DNA from: Synchiropus splendidus
Taxonomy: Eukaryota; Chordata; Actinopteri; Syngnathiformes; Callionymidae
Assembly: GCF_027744825.2 (NCBI RefSeq)
Contig: NC_071349.1
Location: forward strand, 5,332,001-5,396,000
Direction: 5' to 3'
DNA: 64,000 nt
The notes beneath the pieces were generated by a model. That model had not been told where the DNA came from. It worked only from the letters and a program-made list of their open reading frames with translations, and made no database searches. Position numbers and translations under genes: made by a program. This document shows, in pieces, positions 26,685-39,400 of this stretch (positions are counted from its first letter, which is position 1; each line of letters starts with the position of its first letter).

Positions 26685-27422
26685 GGTAATTCCAAACAAA
26701 TTCTGACTCACAATGTATCGTTTAGTCCAAATTTATTTCCCTTCGCATTGCCAACAACATGCAAAGAAAGACGCCATGTTGGAAATATGCGCGATATGAT
26801 GACGTTTTATTTACGCTCCGGTTTGCGGCAGCTCGCTGTTCAATTTTTTTTTAAATACATTCGTTTTATATTTGACCCTTTGTATGAAATGATTTGTGTT
26901 AACGATTAAATGCGATTGTGATGCAGTCTTTCATTCAACGGTATCGCATTTTGAGTCAGTTTGGGCTACGCACGTATTCATAGAACTGAAGTTCACGGAA
27001 CTGCTATTGCATTTGCTGCATCATTTTAAAAATATTTAAATTGCTTTTCGTTTGGTTGTGGATATTTTTTATCGTGTGTCTTCTTTTTTTTAATCGTATT
27101 TTTTTTTTATATATATAGTGTTTTTTTGGGGTTTTTTTTTCATTTGATATTGACAGATGTTTTTTTAAATATGCTTCCTTGAGTTTGGTCTGTTGTCATA
27201 TTTTATACCACATTTAATATTTGTAAATGTGGTATAAAATAGTGTCATCACACAAAGAGTTACTAAGGTGATGATCTTGTTAATGATTATCCACAACTGG
27301 CTCGATATCTTATCTGAGCTCTCCACTCACCACTCAGTCTTCTGAAGCTGCAACTCGGAGGCAATGTCCACTCACTTGGATTTTTGTTCTGGCTTTTCTT
27401 GATATATTCCATAGCAGCTAGA
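26685..27422. promoter_or_regulatory. Divergent GEMIN2/MIA2 promoter region
   Basis: The two start codons are 738 bp apart, head to head. A GCCATGTT match to the YY1 consensus GCCATNTT lies at 26773-26780, and a TGACGT CRE half-site at 26800-26805; both are close to the GEMIN2 side. The middle is very T-rich (27040-27180). A perfect hairpin is listed separately at 27200-27240. Use of these sites is inferred from sequence only. Confidence 0.5.
27200..27240. repeat. Perfect 17-bp hairpin upstream of MIA2
   Basis: ATTTTATACCACATTTA at 27200-27216 is the exact reverse complement of 27224-27240, with a 7-base loop. It lies about 180 bp upstream of the MIA2 start codon. Confidence 0.9.
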
Positions 27423-30400
27423 ATGGCTGGTTTATATGCCTTGACATTTCCGTTGAGTGTTTTTGTTATTTTCTTCACTTTTCCTGACTCAAATTTAGGA
27501 TTGTTGTCCGACTACAAGATTTGTGGTGGATCTGGATGTGAAAGTAAGTGCTACTGTTGCAACATTTACTCTGGTGCTAATGTTGTCATCAAGTCTTTCG
27601 TTTTCATCTTTCATCCTTGAATCATTGTGATCCTGTCATGTTGATTATGCATCTGTACAAATTATGCCCTCACGTGTCAGTGTCAAAACTCCAATATGAA
27701 GTGTAAACAATATCAGAAAAACAAAGAGTGTAATCGTAATGAAATATTCAAGTGAGAAGGAAAAATAATCTAAACCCTATTAACATTATTGCATCTCTAA
27801 GTTTAAAGTTTGACTATGTAACCTTATTCTGTTGTATCTGCACACGTAATTTAATTTAGCTTGTTGTTTAATATTTCAAATAGCCAGAACACTACATTAC
27901 GATCTGTTGCAATTATTTAGATTTGTATAACACTTAGTGTTTGGCCACCCACAAACACACATAAAATCTACAAAACTCAGCAGCTGCTATTCCAAATGTA
28001 AATCGATTGATGTTACAACGACCAGTGTGTTTACTTCTGTTATCATTTATTTGTATGACTACTTTTCGTTCATGGTGTGAAATGATGTGCCTCGTTGACC
28101 AATTTATGCTAATATTTGAAGTAAATGTTTTTGTTCAACACTGTTACTGCCAATAAATCTGAATTTGAAATCTGAATTTGAAGTAGTGTTTTGTGTTTTA
28201 CTCCAGGTCCCATGAGCAGGGTTCAGGCCATTGTGGACCACCGAGGAAAAGACTGCCGTTTCCTTAACTTCCAGAAAGGAGAAATAATCACTGTTTACCA
28301 CAAACTTACGGGGAAAAGAGATGACCTGTGGGCAGGCAGTGTATGTCTCTATTCATTTGTGTTCCTATAGTGCTCCTTCCTTTCTGGTCATGATATTCCT
28401 CTCTTTTAAAAGCTGTTTTGGATGTGGCTGAGGTTACACATTTACCAGTTCCCAGGTCCCACTTATATGAAAGTGTAAATAAGCTCATTTCAAATAAACT
28501 AATATCGGACTTAACCTTGGAAACCTTTCTTGTGGACAGACTGCAGTTTCCTGTTTTGTTGTGACACCCAATATGGCAGTCTTCAGTCATTATTCTCATT
28601 ATTATTGTACATTACAAATGGTATTTGGATGCTGCATGCATCCCTTGTTTTGGGAGCGCTGCTCACCAGGTGAGTCAGTGAGTGAATTCTGGACACCTTG
28701 CTAGAGTGTTCCTCCCTCGACAAGGTCTGTGATATCAGAGGATTCAACTGATCGTTACATTACAAATACATCAACGATAATTACCATTGGTCATTATCTC
28801 ATTACAGATCAATCAAAACTTTGGATATTTTCCAAAGGAAGCAGTAAAGGAAGATCACATTTACACCAGTGAAGAGAAAATATTTGAAACACAGGTAAAT
28901 GTACTAGTCTTTCTTTTTCTTCTTTTTTTGTAAATCTCCATTTTTATTCTGGTTATGTCTTCTCTTCAGACGTCTGATTTCATCTGTATGGATGAGTTGG
29001 TCTATCCTGTGGACTCCAGTCATTGGGATATTGAGAATGATCACAGGGAAACAGATCAGCAGACAACCACGCAGATGGACGTGACAAAGACCGAAAATCA
29101 ATCGGAAGAATCTGTTGCCGTTGAAAATCAATTGCAGGAAGTTATTGAGGAGCTGGACAAACAAGGTGGGTTGAAGTCTTCTTCCTGGCTGAGTCCTTCA
29201 AGATGGTTAGGTTTTACAAAGGAGGAGGAACCTGAGGACAAGGAGACAAATGGTAATATAGTTGAGATACAAGCTCATGAATCAACCTCCTCGCCAGTGG
29301 AGAGTGAAGAACACAAAATGGGAGCCACAGAGTTGCTTACGTCTACTGTCTCTGACTGGATTGGCTTTGGACGAAATGATGGACAAAAGCATGAAGATTT
29401 CACCAAAAACAATGACGACATCAAAGAAGAAAGAAGTAAAACTGCATACAAAGGCAGAAAAATTAATCTGGAGCTTGATGACAATCACTTGCAGGAAGAG
29501 AAGAACGAGATGGGAACATTTGCCTGGCTAGGTAACGGGCTCTCAAGCAAACTTGGATTAGGTGACAGCAATCCAGGTCTGACAGATTTTGTCAACGAAA
29601 ACAAAGAAACAAAGGATAGCACATCAGAGCAAAGACCAAGCTCCTGGTTTGGTTTAGGAATCGAAGATATGTTACCCTTTCGCAAAGATGAAACTGCAGA
29701 AACTGAATCTGCTCAGGAGGAAGCAAAACCAGGGGCTGCAGATACGTCTGGTTCTGGTGAATCTTTGACTGAAGCTGTCAGCCAACTTGGAAATAATCAA
29801 GACATGACAAATCGAGAGGATAATATAGCACAATTTGTAACAGCAGCCGGTGATAAACCACATAATGTGGCTACTGAAAAAATATATAATTCGGAAAAGT
29901 TAAATCACGGTGTTAGCTTAGCTGGTTCAACAGATGATGAAGTGAAATTAGAAGCTATTGCTGATTCAGAAGGCAGTGAGGAAACCAAACAGATGAATCC
30001 CAGAAATATTGACCACAGTAATGGAGCCATCTCTCCCAGTGATTCTTCAGTCACAGAAAACAAAGCTACAAACGTCTTAAGTGATGATGTTGTAACACTA
30101 GCCCAAAGCCACAATGAAGCTTCTCAGAAGCTGCAGATGACACCACAGGAAACAGACAACAAGGAGGAGAATGTTCAAGAGACAGATAACAGTTTTGGAT
30201 CGGGTACAACTCTGATAAAAACAGAGGAGAAACACAAAGAGAAACCTTTTCAGGTTGAAGAAACGGGGGTCACAGACGAGCAGGAAAAAGCAGTGCAAGA
30301 TAAAGGGTTTAAACTTAAAGAAGAAGAAAGAAATGTGGAATTAGGACATGATGAGAGCGAGATATTGTCTAAAGAAGAGTCTGAAGAAGAGAGAGAAGAG

Positions 30401-33400
30401 AAGCCAGAGTTGAATGGAGATGAGCAGGATAAAATGAATGTCTTAGAAGAAAGACATAGTCAAGAAGGACTAAAAGATGATCATGAGGAGCTGGAGATTC
30501 AGGAGGAAGGAGATAAGGTGGACAGTGGGATAGTAAATGATACCAAACTAGAGATTATGCAGACGCAAGTAGGAAGTAATCTAACTGAAATAAACTATAA
30601 TAGAATAGAACATGATGAAGATTTAAAGAAGGAAGACCAAGAGGGAGCAATGAAGGCATCACAAAAGGAAGTTAAAGATGATGTTGAGCTGGGTCAAGCC
30701 CAAACTGAAATGATCAAGACAGACAAGGAAAACGAGAACATCGAGATGAAGCATGAAAATAGTTTGGTGGTGATTCAAGGGCAAGATGTTGGTGGCTTCA
30801 GTCGAGAAGAGGAGAAGGAGATCAGCACAGACACTCGGATTCAGGACAATAGGGAAGAAGATAAGAAACTTGTGAACCAGGACTGCAAAGGTCAACAAGA
30901 GCAAATAGATGAAAGAGAAGAGCAGATTGAGATGCTAAATGAAGAGAAACAAGAGAGCGATATAGATCTAGAAGGATGTATTACAGAAGAGGAGAAGCAA
31001 GAGGAGATTAAAAATGGCAAGGGGCCCCAGGAAGAAGCAGAGGATGACCAGATAGAGCAAAGAGAGAAAGCAGAGCCAGTTGGCACAGGGGGAGATGAAC
31101 CGGAGATGAAAGAGGAGAAAAAACAGGAACTGCCAAGTGTACCAGAGGAGACACAGGAGGAAGGGCTTGAGGGGAAATTAGATACAGCATTGGAGAATCA
31201 AGAACTGGAAGAAGAGGAACAGCTGGTCAATCAACAGACGGAACCGGATGAACGAGAGCCAGATGAGGTGGAGAATGCAGATTATTGGCTGGTAAAGGAA
31301 GATAATATCCTGGACACAGTGGAAAACGGAGAGACTGAAATGTTGATGAAAGAGGAAGAAAGTAAAATTAAAGTGCATGAGAAGAATGTGAAGGACTCAA
31401 AAATGAAGATTGAAGAATTGCAAATTACTGAAGAAAGCAAGAAGGAGGTAGAAGAGAAGGAAATGCAACAGGAAGAGCAGAACATTACGGTTGGTGTGAA
31501 CATTACAGTTGAGAATGATGAGGAGCAGGAGGCACGGTATTTTAGAGACGAGATTGAACCAGGCGAAACAGATGTCAAAGAAGTCAGTGGCCAGGGGCAT
31601 ACTATAGTGAAGGAGCTGGTGACACAAGTGGACACTGCAGAGCAGGAGACACACGTGGAATGGGAAGAAGAGGAAGTAGTGAGGGAAAAGCAGTTTATCG
31701 TGGAAAAGCTGGTAGAAGAATTCAAAGAAACACCGGAACAAAAAGACACAAATAAGAGTGACACTGAAGTGCAGGACACTGAAGCAGGACAAGCGATGAA
31801 AGATGAGGACGAGGAAAATCAGGTAGAGGGAAACAAAAACAGATACGAAGGGAAAATAGAGAATAATCAAGAGGTACAGCTGGAAAAGGACACCCCACAA
31901 GATGAAGCAAGAAATGACCCCAAAAGAGTCTCACCAAATGACATTGAGCAATCTGTGTATGATGAGTCCAATGAGAATGAAATAGGAGACGATGTGAATG
32001 TACTAGGTGAGACAGTGACCAATGTAGCTGACAGCAACTTGGGTCAAGTTTCGCATCTGTCAGACGAAGATGACAGTGGAACATTGGGTGCTCTGGGTCT
32101 GTTCAAACATGCTATCTCTTATTTTGGTGGATCATCAGATACAGAAATTAGCAAACCACCAGAACCTGATTTGACTTTGGAAACAGATTCAGGGCCAAAG
32201 ACAGAGTTGGAGTCCGAACAAGACTCAACAACTAGTTATACTCACCTTTCACCAACACCTTCCAACCCAAGTAATCCACCTCCAGAGATAGAAAGAGCCA
32301 ACAAAGCAATCTTCACACAATACAGGAGTCTCTTGGCACACATGAGCGTGGATGAGATGAAGGTTCTGATAGAACTTTTTGGACAAACCAAACTCCAGTT
32401 CTTGGACTTCATCATGGGCCAGTCAGAGAATGTGATTGATGAGAATGATAAAACCATTATGTCAGACATAGAAACCCTCCTTCAATACCATGAAGAAAGT
32501 TTGGTGGCTCCTAACAAGGTTGACAACAGAGAAACAGCCACACACGTGATTGCCCTTCAGAAACTCCAAATACTGTTGGATAGGGTGAGAGATATGTTCA
32601 GCACCAGAACTCCAGACATCAAAAGGGAAGACCACCAAGGTATATTTTTTACAATAACTCATATCAGGAGAAATATGTCCACTGATTTTGTCTTTCAATG
32701 GATGCATTTATTTTCTCAAATACAGTCAGTTGTGTTGGTGATAACTGCCAGTCAAACAGCAAAACTAAGACTCCAAGCAACAAGGACAAGTCAAAAATGG
32801 AGAATGATGAGCGTGCAGAAGAACACATAGGACAAAATGAGGAAGCAGAAAAACAGAAAGAGAACATGAAAAGTACAGGAAGTGACTCTTTCTCTCAAGC
32901 CATGGAAGGTATGAAAATCAGTCTGAGGCAGTGAATGATTTCTTTATCAGCATGAGGTGCTGCTTAATTTTTGATGTTTTTTTGTCACATTATGCTGCAA
33001 TACACATTTGTTTAATTTGTTCATTCTTTGTGAAATGGGGGCACAATCAACAACATTCTTGCTGTGAGGCTAAACCACTGTTTGATTATAATGCGATGCT
33101 TGAAAAAATATTTCTAAAGTTGTCTTTATCTATTGCTTCGCAGAGTTTACGAAGAAGATTTTGGACATGATAGTACATATTTCTGGCGACACATCTGCAC
33201 ATGTTGATGTGGTGGAACAATTCTTTTTAAAGGTAAAGAAACAAAAATACTCACATAAATAACTCTATTGTATTATTACTAGGTGACACGCATTTTGTAT
33301 TCGAAGCTTAAATAAAGTATATAAGGTAAGACCCGCATAAATGTTCCCAGACAATTAACAAACTCTGACCCGAAGACCCGAGTTCTTGATGTCAAATCTT

Positions 33401-36400
33401 TCATATTCGTCACCTGTTTCGATTGAAATAAAAAAAAATGCTCGTGTGGCATTTCACAATTGGTGACGTTGGAACCCTCCATTTAAAATTCAGGGGATCA
33501 TATGAAACCTCACATTGTTATAGTCTGCAGTTGACATGATATTTTACGAGGGTCTATACATTTACTATGCATTTACCTCGACTAGAGATTTCTTATCCTT
33601 GTGAAATCTACAATGATAAATCAGAAATAAACTTACACAGTGATGACAACATTAAGCGTCCCCCCCCCACTTTTCCTGTAATGGTTTATCCCCTGGCGTC
33701 GGTGTTGTGAAGTGGATCTAAATTCTCGGCGACTACTACCGCTAACGACTCATCTAGACCGTGTACTCCATGTCACTTTACATAAGAACTATTTTTGTTG
33801 CACATATTTCATATTTACGAAATGGCGGACCATTCGGCGAGTGACAAGTTAGCCAGCAGGGCGGTGGACTTCCAGACGACAGCCGAGGCTTACTACAGCG
33901 TCGCCGTGGAGAAAGTGAAGGATGTAGGTTATGTGGCAGGTTTTGTTAGCATATGCTAGCTAGCTTCATGACTCGATAACGTCTTTGTTTTACCCCCTTT
34001 TTCGTTCATTGTGTTTAATTTGAATGAAACTCAATCGTTTCACTTCAGCTGACCAGCTGTCAAAATGTTTGTAATCATTTAAAGTAGCTCAATCGACACT
34101 AGCTAAGTGGCTAATAACATGGTCATGATGGAGGTGGGGTGATCATTACCACCCTCCCTCATTAACATGGTACTTCATTATCATTTTACCAAGATCCCTA
34201 ACACATTTGGGGCTAACTTTATTATTTACTTGTATTTATTAATAGTTGTTTATTTGTCGTACACTTGACCGTGAATCTACATCGACGACATACAAATGGT
34301 TATTTGTAGGACCCAATCATCACATGGAGTTGTGGCGATTTTAGACTCTAGATTTATATGTGCTTAATAGTTTGAAGGTATGACAGACACGTTTCTTCGT
34401 TCACTGGGGAAATGTTTAGATTAAGTGCATCAATGTGTTGTCATCTCATTCATGGATGAATCTAGCATTGTTTAGTTTGTTCTGCATCACCATAACACTC
34501 AAAAACGTGATTAAAATGAATACTGCCATCACAGTGCACCGCTTTAATAATATAATCTCACGCATTGAATTGCCATTCATTGCATTCCAACCTTTACTTC
34601 CTCCAATTTATCCGGATTCTTAGTTTGAATTTTTACACGTGTACCACAGGTGTCTCCCACACACCCATAAGTAAACAGAACTGTCTGTACACAGGGAGTA
34701 GGTACATGTTTTGCCGTCTAATGTGCAGGCATGATCCGGAAGGCGTTGCTTTATTACTGCCATTTCTTACGGTACATTTGCCTGGATTAATTGCTTTGAA
34801 TATATAAATGTTGTTCTTGCTTAGACAGTTATTTCTTTTTCGTTGAATATTTGCTTTATTATTGTTTGGTTAGAGGTTCAAATTACATAGTACAGTGTAC
34901 CTTTATAAAATACAGACAGACCCCAAATTAAAGTATAGATCTGACTATGTTTGTGGTAATAATCAGCAAAGCCCAACATTTTCTTATTAAGCTTTAAAAA
35001 TGGGTATTCTTGATAAGAAAGCCCTTGACAATAGAACAGTTATGCATGACTTGTTGTCACATTGCATGTTATGAACTTTCTTCCAGGTTGTGTTGGCTTT
35101 GCCTGATGACATCCGCCCTGGGCCTGATCTATATGGAGTACCATGGGAGCCAGTAATCGCCACCAGTCTGTTGGGTTTTTTAACAATGCTTCTCTTTACT
35201 TGCCGATGTTATAGTTCAGTAAGTGACAAGTACACTGTAGAACTCTTTGCAATGTCAAAATGAAACATTTTTATCTTAATAATTCTTGTTTTTGTTGTCT
35301 GTTTCTCAAGGTAAAAAGCAGAATGAATAGAAGTAAGTACATATTTATTCTATACCAAGTGTTTGGTTTTGCTGTTTAAATAAGTCATACTTTTTTTGCA
35401 TCAGGCAAAGAGCAGTGGATGGCCAGTCAAGTTGCTCAGATGCTGGATGAGAAGTGTAAAGTGCTTGAGACATTCAGTAAATATCAGGAAGAGGTTTGTA
35501 TTACGGGTGATGGGATTTAGTGAAGGTTAAATCCATCAGAATGATGAATGCTGAATATTTCACAACAAAATTGAATCTTCAGTTTAAGTGAAGGTTATTT
35601 ATCCATCACTTGAATGGAAAGATTAATGCACCGTAAATAACTACTCATTCTGTGCTGTTCTTTGTTTCAGTACAATGAGCTGGAGGACTTGCTCAGAGGT
35701 AATGGAATGTTAGCCCAAACTCAAAAGTCCAAACATTTGCAGGTATGGTATATCAAGACTCCATCGTCATACTCTGCTACGTGTTACTTATCTCTCTGTT
35801 GCCAGGTTAAAGCCAAGCAACTGGAAAAGGCTAAAACTGAGATGGATGGAAATCTTGCACAGCTTAAGGAACAACTAGATCAACAGAGAGAACACAGACT
35901 GGAACAAGAAAGAAGGGTAATTGATCTTGCTCTTTTAAACAAACATGGAATTGTTGAAATGGTTATTCTTTCAGATTGCAGTGCTTGAGATGAGCTTGAA
36001 AACATTTGAAGAAGAAAATAAAGAGATCCAGTCACTTGAAGAACAGGTATGATGATCAACTCCCACCTCCTCATCCTGCCATTTAAGGCTGCTTATTTTA
36101 GGAAGAGCCACATTTTCATCTGTTGCTTCCTTCTCTCTAGGCACAAACGACCCTCAAGGTTTATGATATGAATAGTGACAGAAAACAAAGAACCCTCGAA
36201 AGTGCTGCAGAAGAAAACACACTGCTACAGGAAAGCAATGCTCAGGTGGGGAAACGTTTCTTATTGATTTTCTTTCCTTGCCTGATAACTTCATCAATGG
36301 CCTATTTTAAAAGTCTTACTGCTTGTTTGGCAGTTGAGGCAGCAGGTGGAAGGTTGGGCCGAGCGTGTGAGCGAATTAGAAGAACAGATGAGAAGATGTG

Positions 36401-39400
36401 AAGTCATCTACTCCGGAATGGTGCAGGATGTGGCCAACAAGGATGAGCGTATAACGGTAGTCCTGAAAACAATGGTGAAAGATCCTGGTCATGTTAACAA
36501 AATGTGCTCATAGTAGTACAGCATTTGTGATCAGTTTTTATGTTAATGAATGAGAGAAAATATAATAGCCACAAGAATTCTTGAGTTTAATTCTTGATTG
36601 TAACTTCTGATTATTAATCTGAATTGATTTACAAAAATGAAGAATAGAATCATTGCCATTGTGTTTCGGGTAATTAGTAAAATTTATCTTTGGCAATAGA
36701 ACGTGTTTATCATGTTGGTTTGTTTTACCAAATACAGACCAAAAGTATACCTGTGCTGCGAAACAGATTGATTGTTTTAAGGATAATTTTCAGTGTAATA
36801 ATATTTTTATTTGATGGGCAATATTTGTTTCTTAACACTTCCTTGCTTATATTTGGATCCCTTTTCCCTATGAGTTTTTGTTTCGTTCTTTTTTTGCCCC
36901 ACTTAACATAACAGTAAAGTAACTTCCAAAATGTATAAGCATTACAATGTTATTTGCAATTTTGTCTGATTTTTAGGCTTTGACTGATCGTCTTTTAAGA
37001 ATGAAAGTTTGGGATTCAGACCTGGAATGTGACGAAGAGAAGGAGACGTCTAATGGGACAGCTGATAGGGGAGAGGAACAAGGCGAAATTCAGATCCAGA
37101 AAGTCCAGAAACTAATTTATGCTGCAAAGGTAAATACATTATACCAAGTCAGCCACTTACACCTAAACCTATCTCGATCATGTCCTCATTTACCACACCC
37201 ATGAACTAACTGTTATTTTACCTGGCTGCTCAATTTATGACATTGTTCCTCCAGCATGTCCACTGTCTGTTTTTGACATGTTCATACCATCTGGCCTTCC
37301 TTACTTAGTTGCCAGGCAACTGTCCCTCTAAAATACTCCAACATGTTCACCTGGTGATCTTTTAAGTTAAAAACAAAAATAGATCAAGTGAACTGATTAC
37401 ATACTAAATGAGCAGCTCATTTATGGCATTTGTCAACTGCTTGTAATCCTCTATGTATTTCTTGTAAAGCTAAATGCTGACCTCAAGTCAGTGGACGAAG
37501 ACAAGGATAGGGTGTTTGCCAAACTGAACGATGAGGTCAAAGCAAAAGAGGACCTAGAAGGTGAGCAAGAAGTAGGTATAAAACAATGAAGCAGATGGGA
37601 ATTGATTGTGAATTTGTTTGTGTGTGTGTTCTAGTGAGCATTGAAGAGATGGAGAAGGAGAAGCTTTCTATGCAGACAGACTCTGAGCACTACTCCGAAC
37701 AGGTGGGGAGTCAAAAATACTAAGCATTTACGAAACATAAACTATTCAATTGAAAATTTAATTCAATTAAAAATGCACTTTGTAATGATGCTACCAAATG
37801 TCAAGGTGCATGATTTAAATCTCAATACATTGTGGATTAAACAATTAACTAATGAAGGTGATTAAAAGTTTGCGCTGTCTGTACTAGTAATGTATGATAA
37901 ATATGTGTTGCTTGGTTTAATTTCCCCCCAGGTGCAGAAGTTACAACAGAAACTCCAGATTATGACAGAAATGTACCAGGAGAATGAGCTCAAGCTCCAC
38001 AGGTATTTTCTCTGAATGGAAGTGGCTGTTTCACGTGTAGACGCAATGCTGATCATGTAGCAACTCTGCTCTCAGGCTACTGACAGTGGAGGAGAAGGAG
38101 CGTCTGCAGAAAGAGGAGAAGCTGAACAAAGCGGACAAAAACATTGCCCTGGCCATCGAGGAAGTCAAAAATTACAGGTGCCTTTGCACACATAAGCTAA
38201 ATGCATATGTTTTTTTAAATCCCTATGCTTCCTGTCTTCTTATAAAGGCACCGTGCAGAAGAGATGGAAGAGGAACTGGAGAAAACCAAACAGTCATATC
38301 AGACGCAAATATCCGCGCATGAGAAAAAAGCTCATAACAACTGGGTAAGATAAACTCAACCATATTCATCGTACCAGCTGACATCAATGCTAATGACTTG
38401 CATTAAAAGAATTAGTGAACAACAAAAATGATCTGGCTCATTTAAAGTTTGGGATTTAATTAAAGTTGATTTATTGAAAAGAGTCATTTTTCGTAATGTA
38501 TTTATTCCAGCTGGCATCTCGGGCAGCAGAACGAGAGCTGACAGACATCAGGAGAGAGAATGCCCTCATCAGACAAAAGTAAGAAGCAGCATATCTGGCC
38601 CTTTCTCTTGTTTAAGAACTTGCACTTGGTCTCTTAGTTGTTAAATTTGGAGGTTGACAGCTGTCCACTTTTCTTCATCCCTAAGCAGCAAGATATTTGC
38701 AGTAAATGAAGGCAATGCTTTTTATATCTTTTGTTTCTCCTCACACACATCTGTCGCCTTTTGTATTCAATCCCAGGGCAAATTTGAGGTGCAGGGCCCT
38801 ACACCACCTTGTCTGACTAAGGATTGCAGCAGTTACCAGAGACTACCCAGAACTACCCAGAGTGATCGTTCAATTATTTATGCTGTTGAGAACCACATCC
38901 TGTCTAGAGGGTGATACTAAGAAAGCAAACATGAGATGACATGAGGGATAAGTCACCAGAATGACATTTCCCTCTTCGCTTAATAGTGACGTGGCAGAAC
39001 GTGGTCTTGTTATTTCATTCACTCACAAACACTGGTTGATGATGAAGTGCAAAGTCTTAGAACCATGGCAATATCGAGAAGGTAAATGTTTGCTTTTGCT
39101 GTGTTTACCAAGCTGTTTTTGGTTGTAGGCTAACAGACACGCAGTTCAAATTGGATGCCCTCGATAAAGACCCCTATGCCTTGGACACTCTGGCTAGACC
39201 ATTGCCTTATAGAGGTGGGCACGAAATTCCAATGTATTTCATTTCAAGCGTGATGAAAAAATGGCTAATGAGACAACCCCCATTACCTAGGAGAGCGGTC
39301 GCCCTTTGGTCCTTCTCCTCTTGGTCGGCCTGCATCTGAGACCAGAACGTTTCTTTCTCCTCCCACGTTAATGGAGGCTCCACCCCCACGACTTTCTCCA

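Noticed and set aside
31282..31900. Two overlapping minus-strand open frames of about 165 codons
   Set aside because: Antisense shadow of the Glu-rich MIA2 exon: GAA/GAG read as TTC/CTC, giving false Ser/Phe/Leu proteins.
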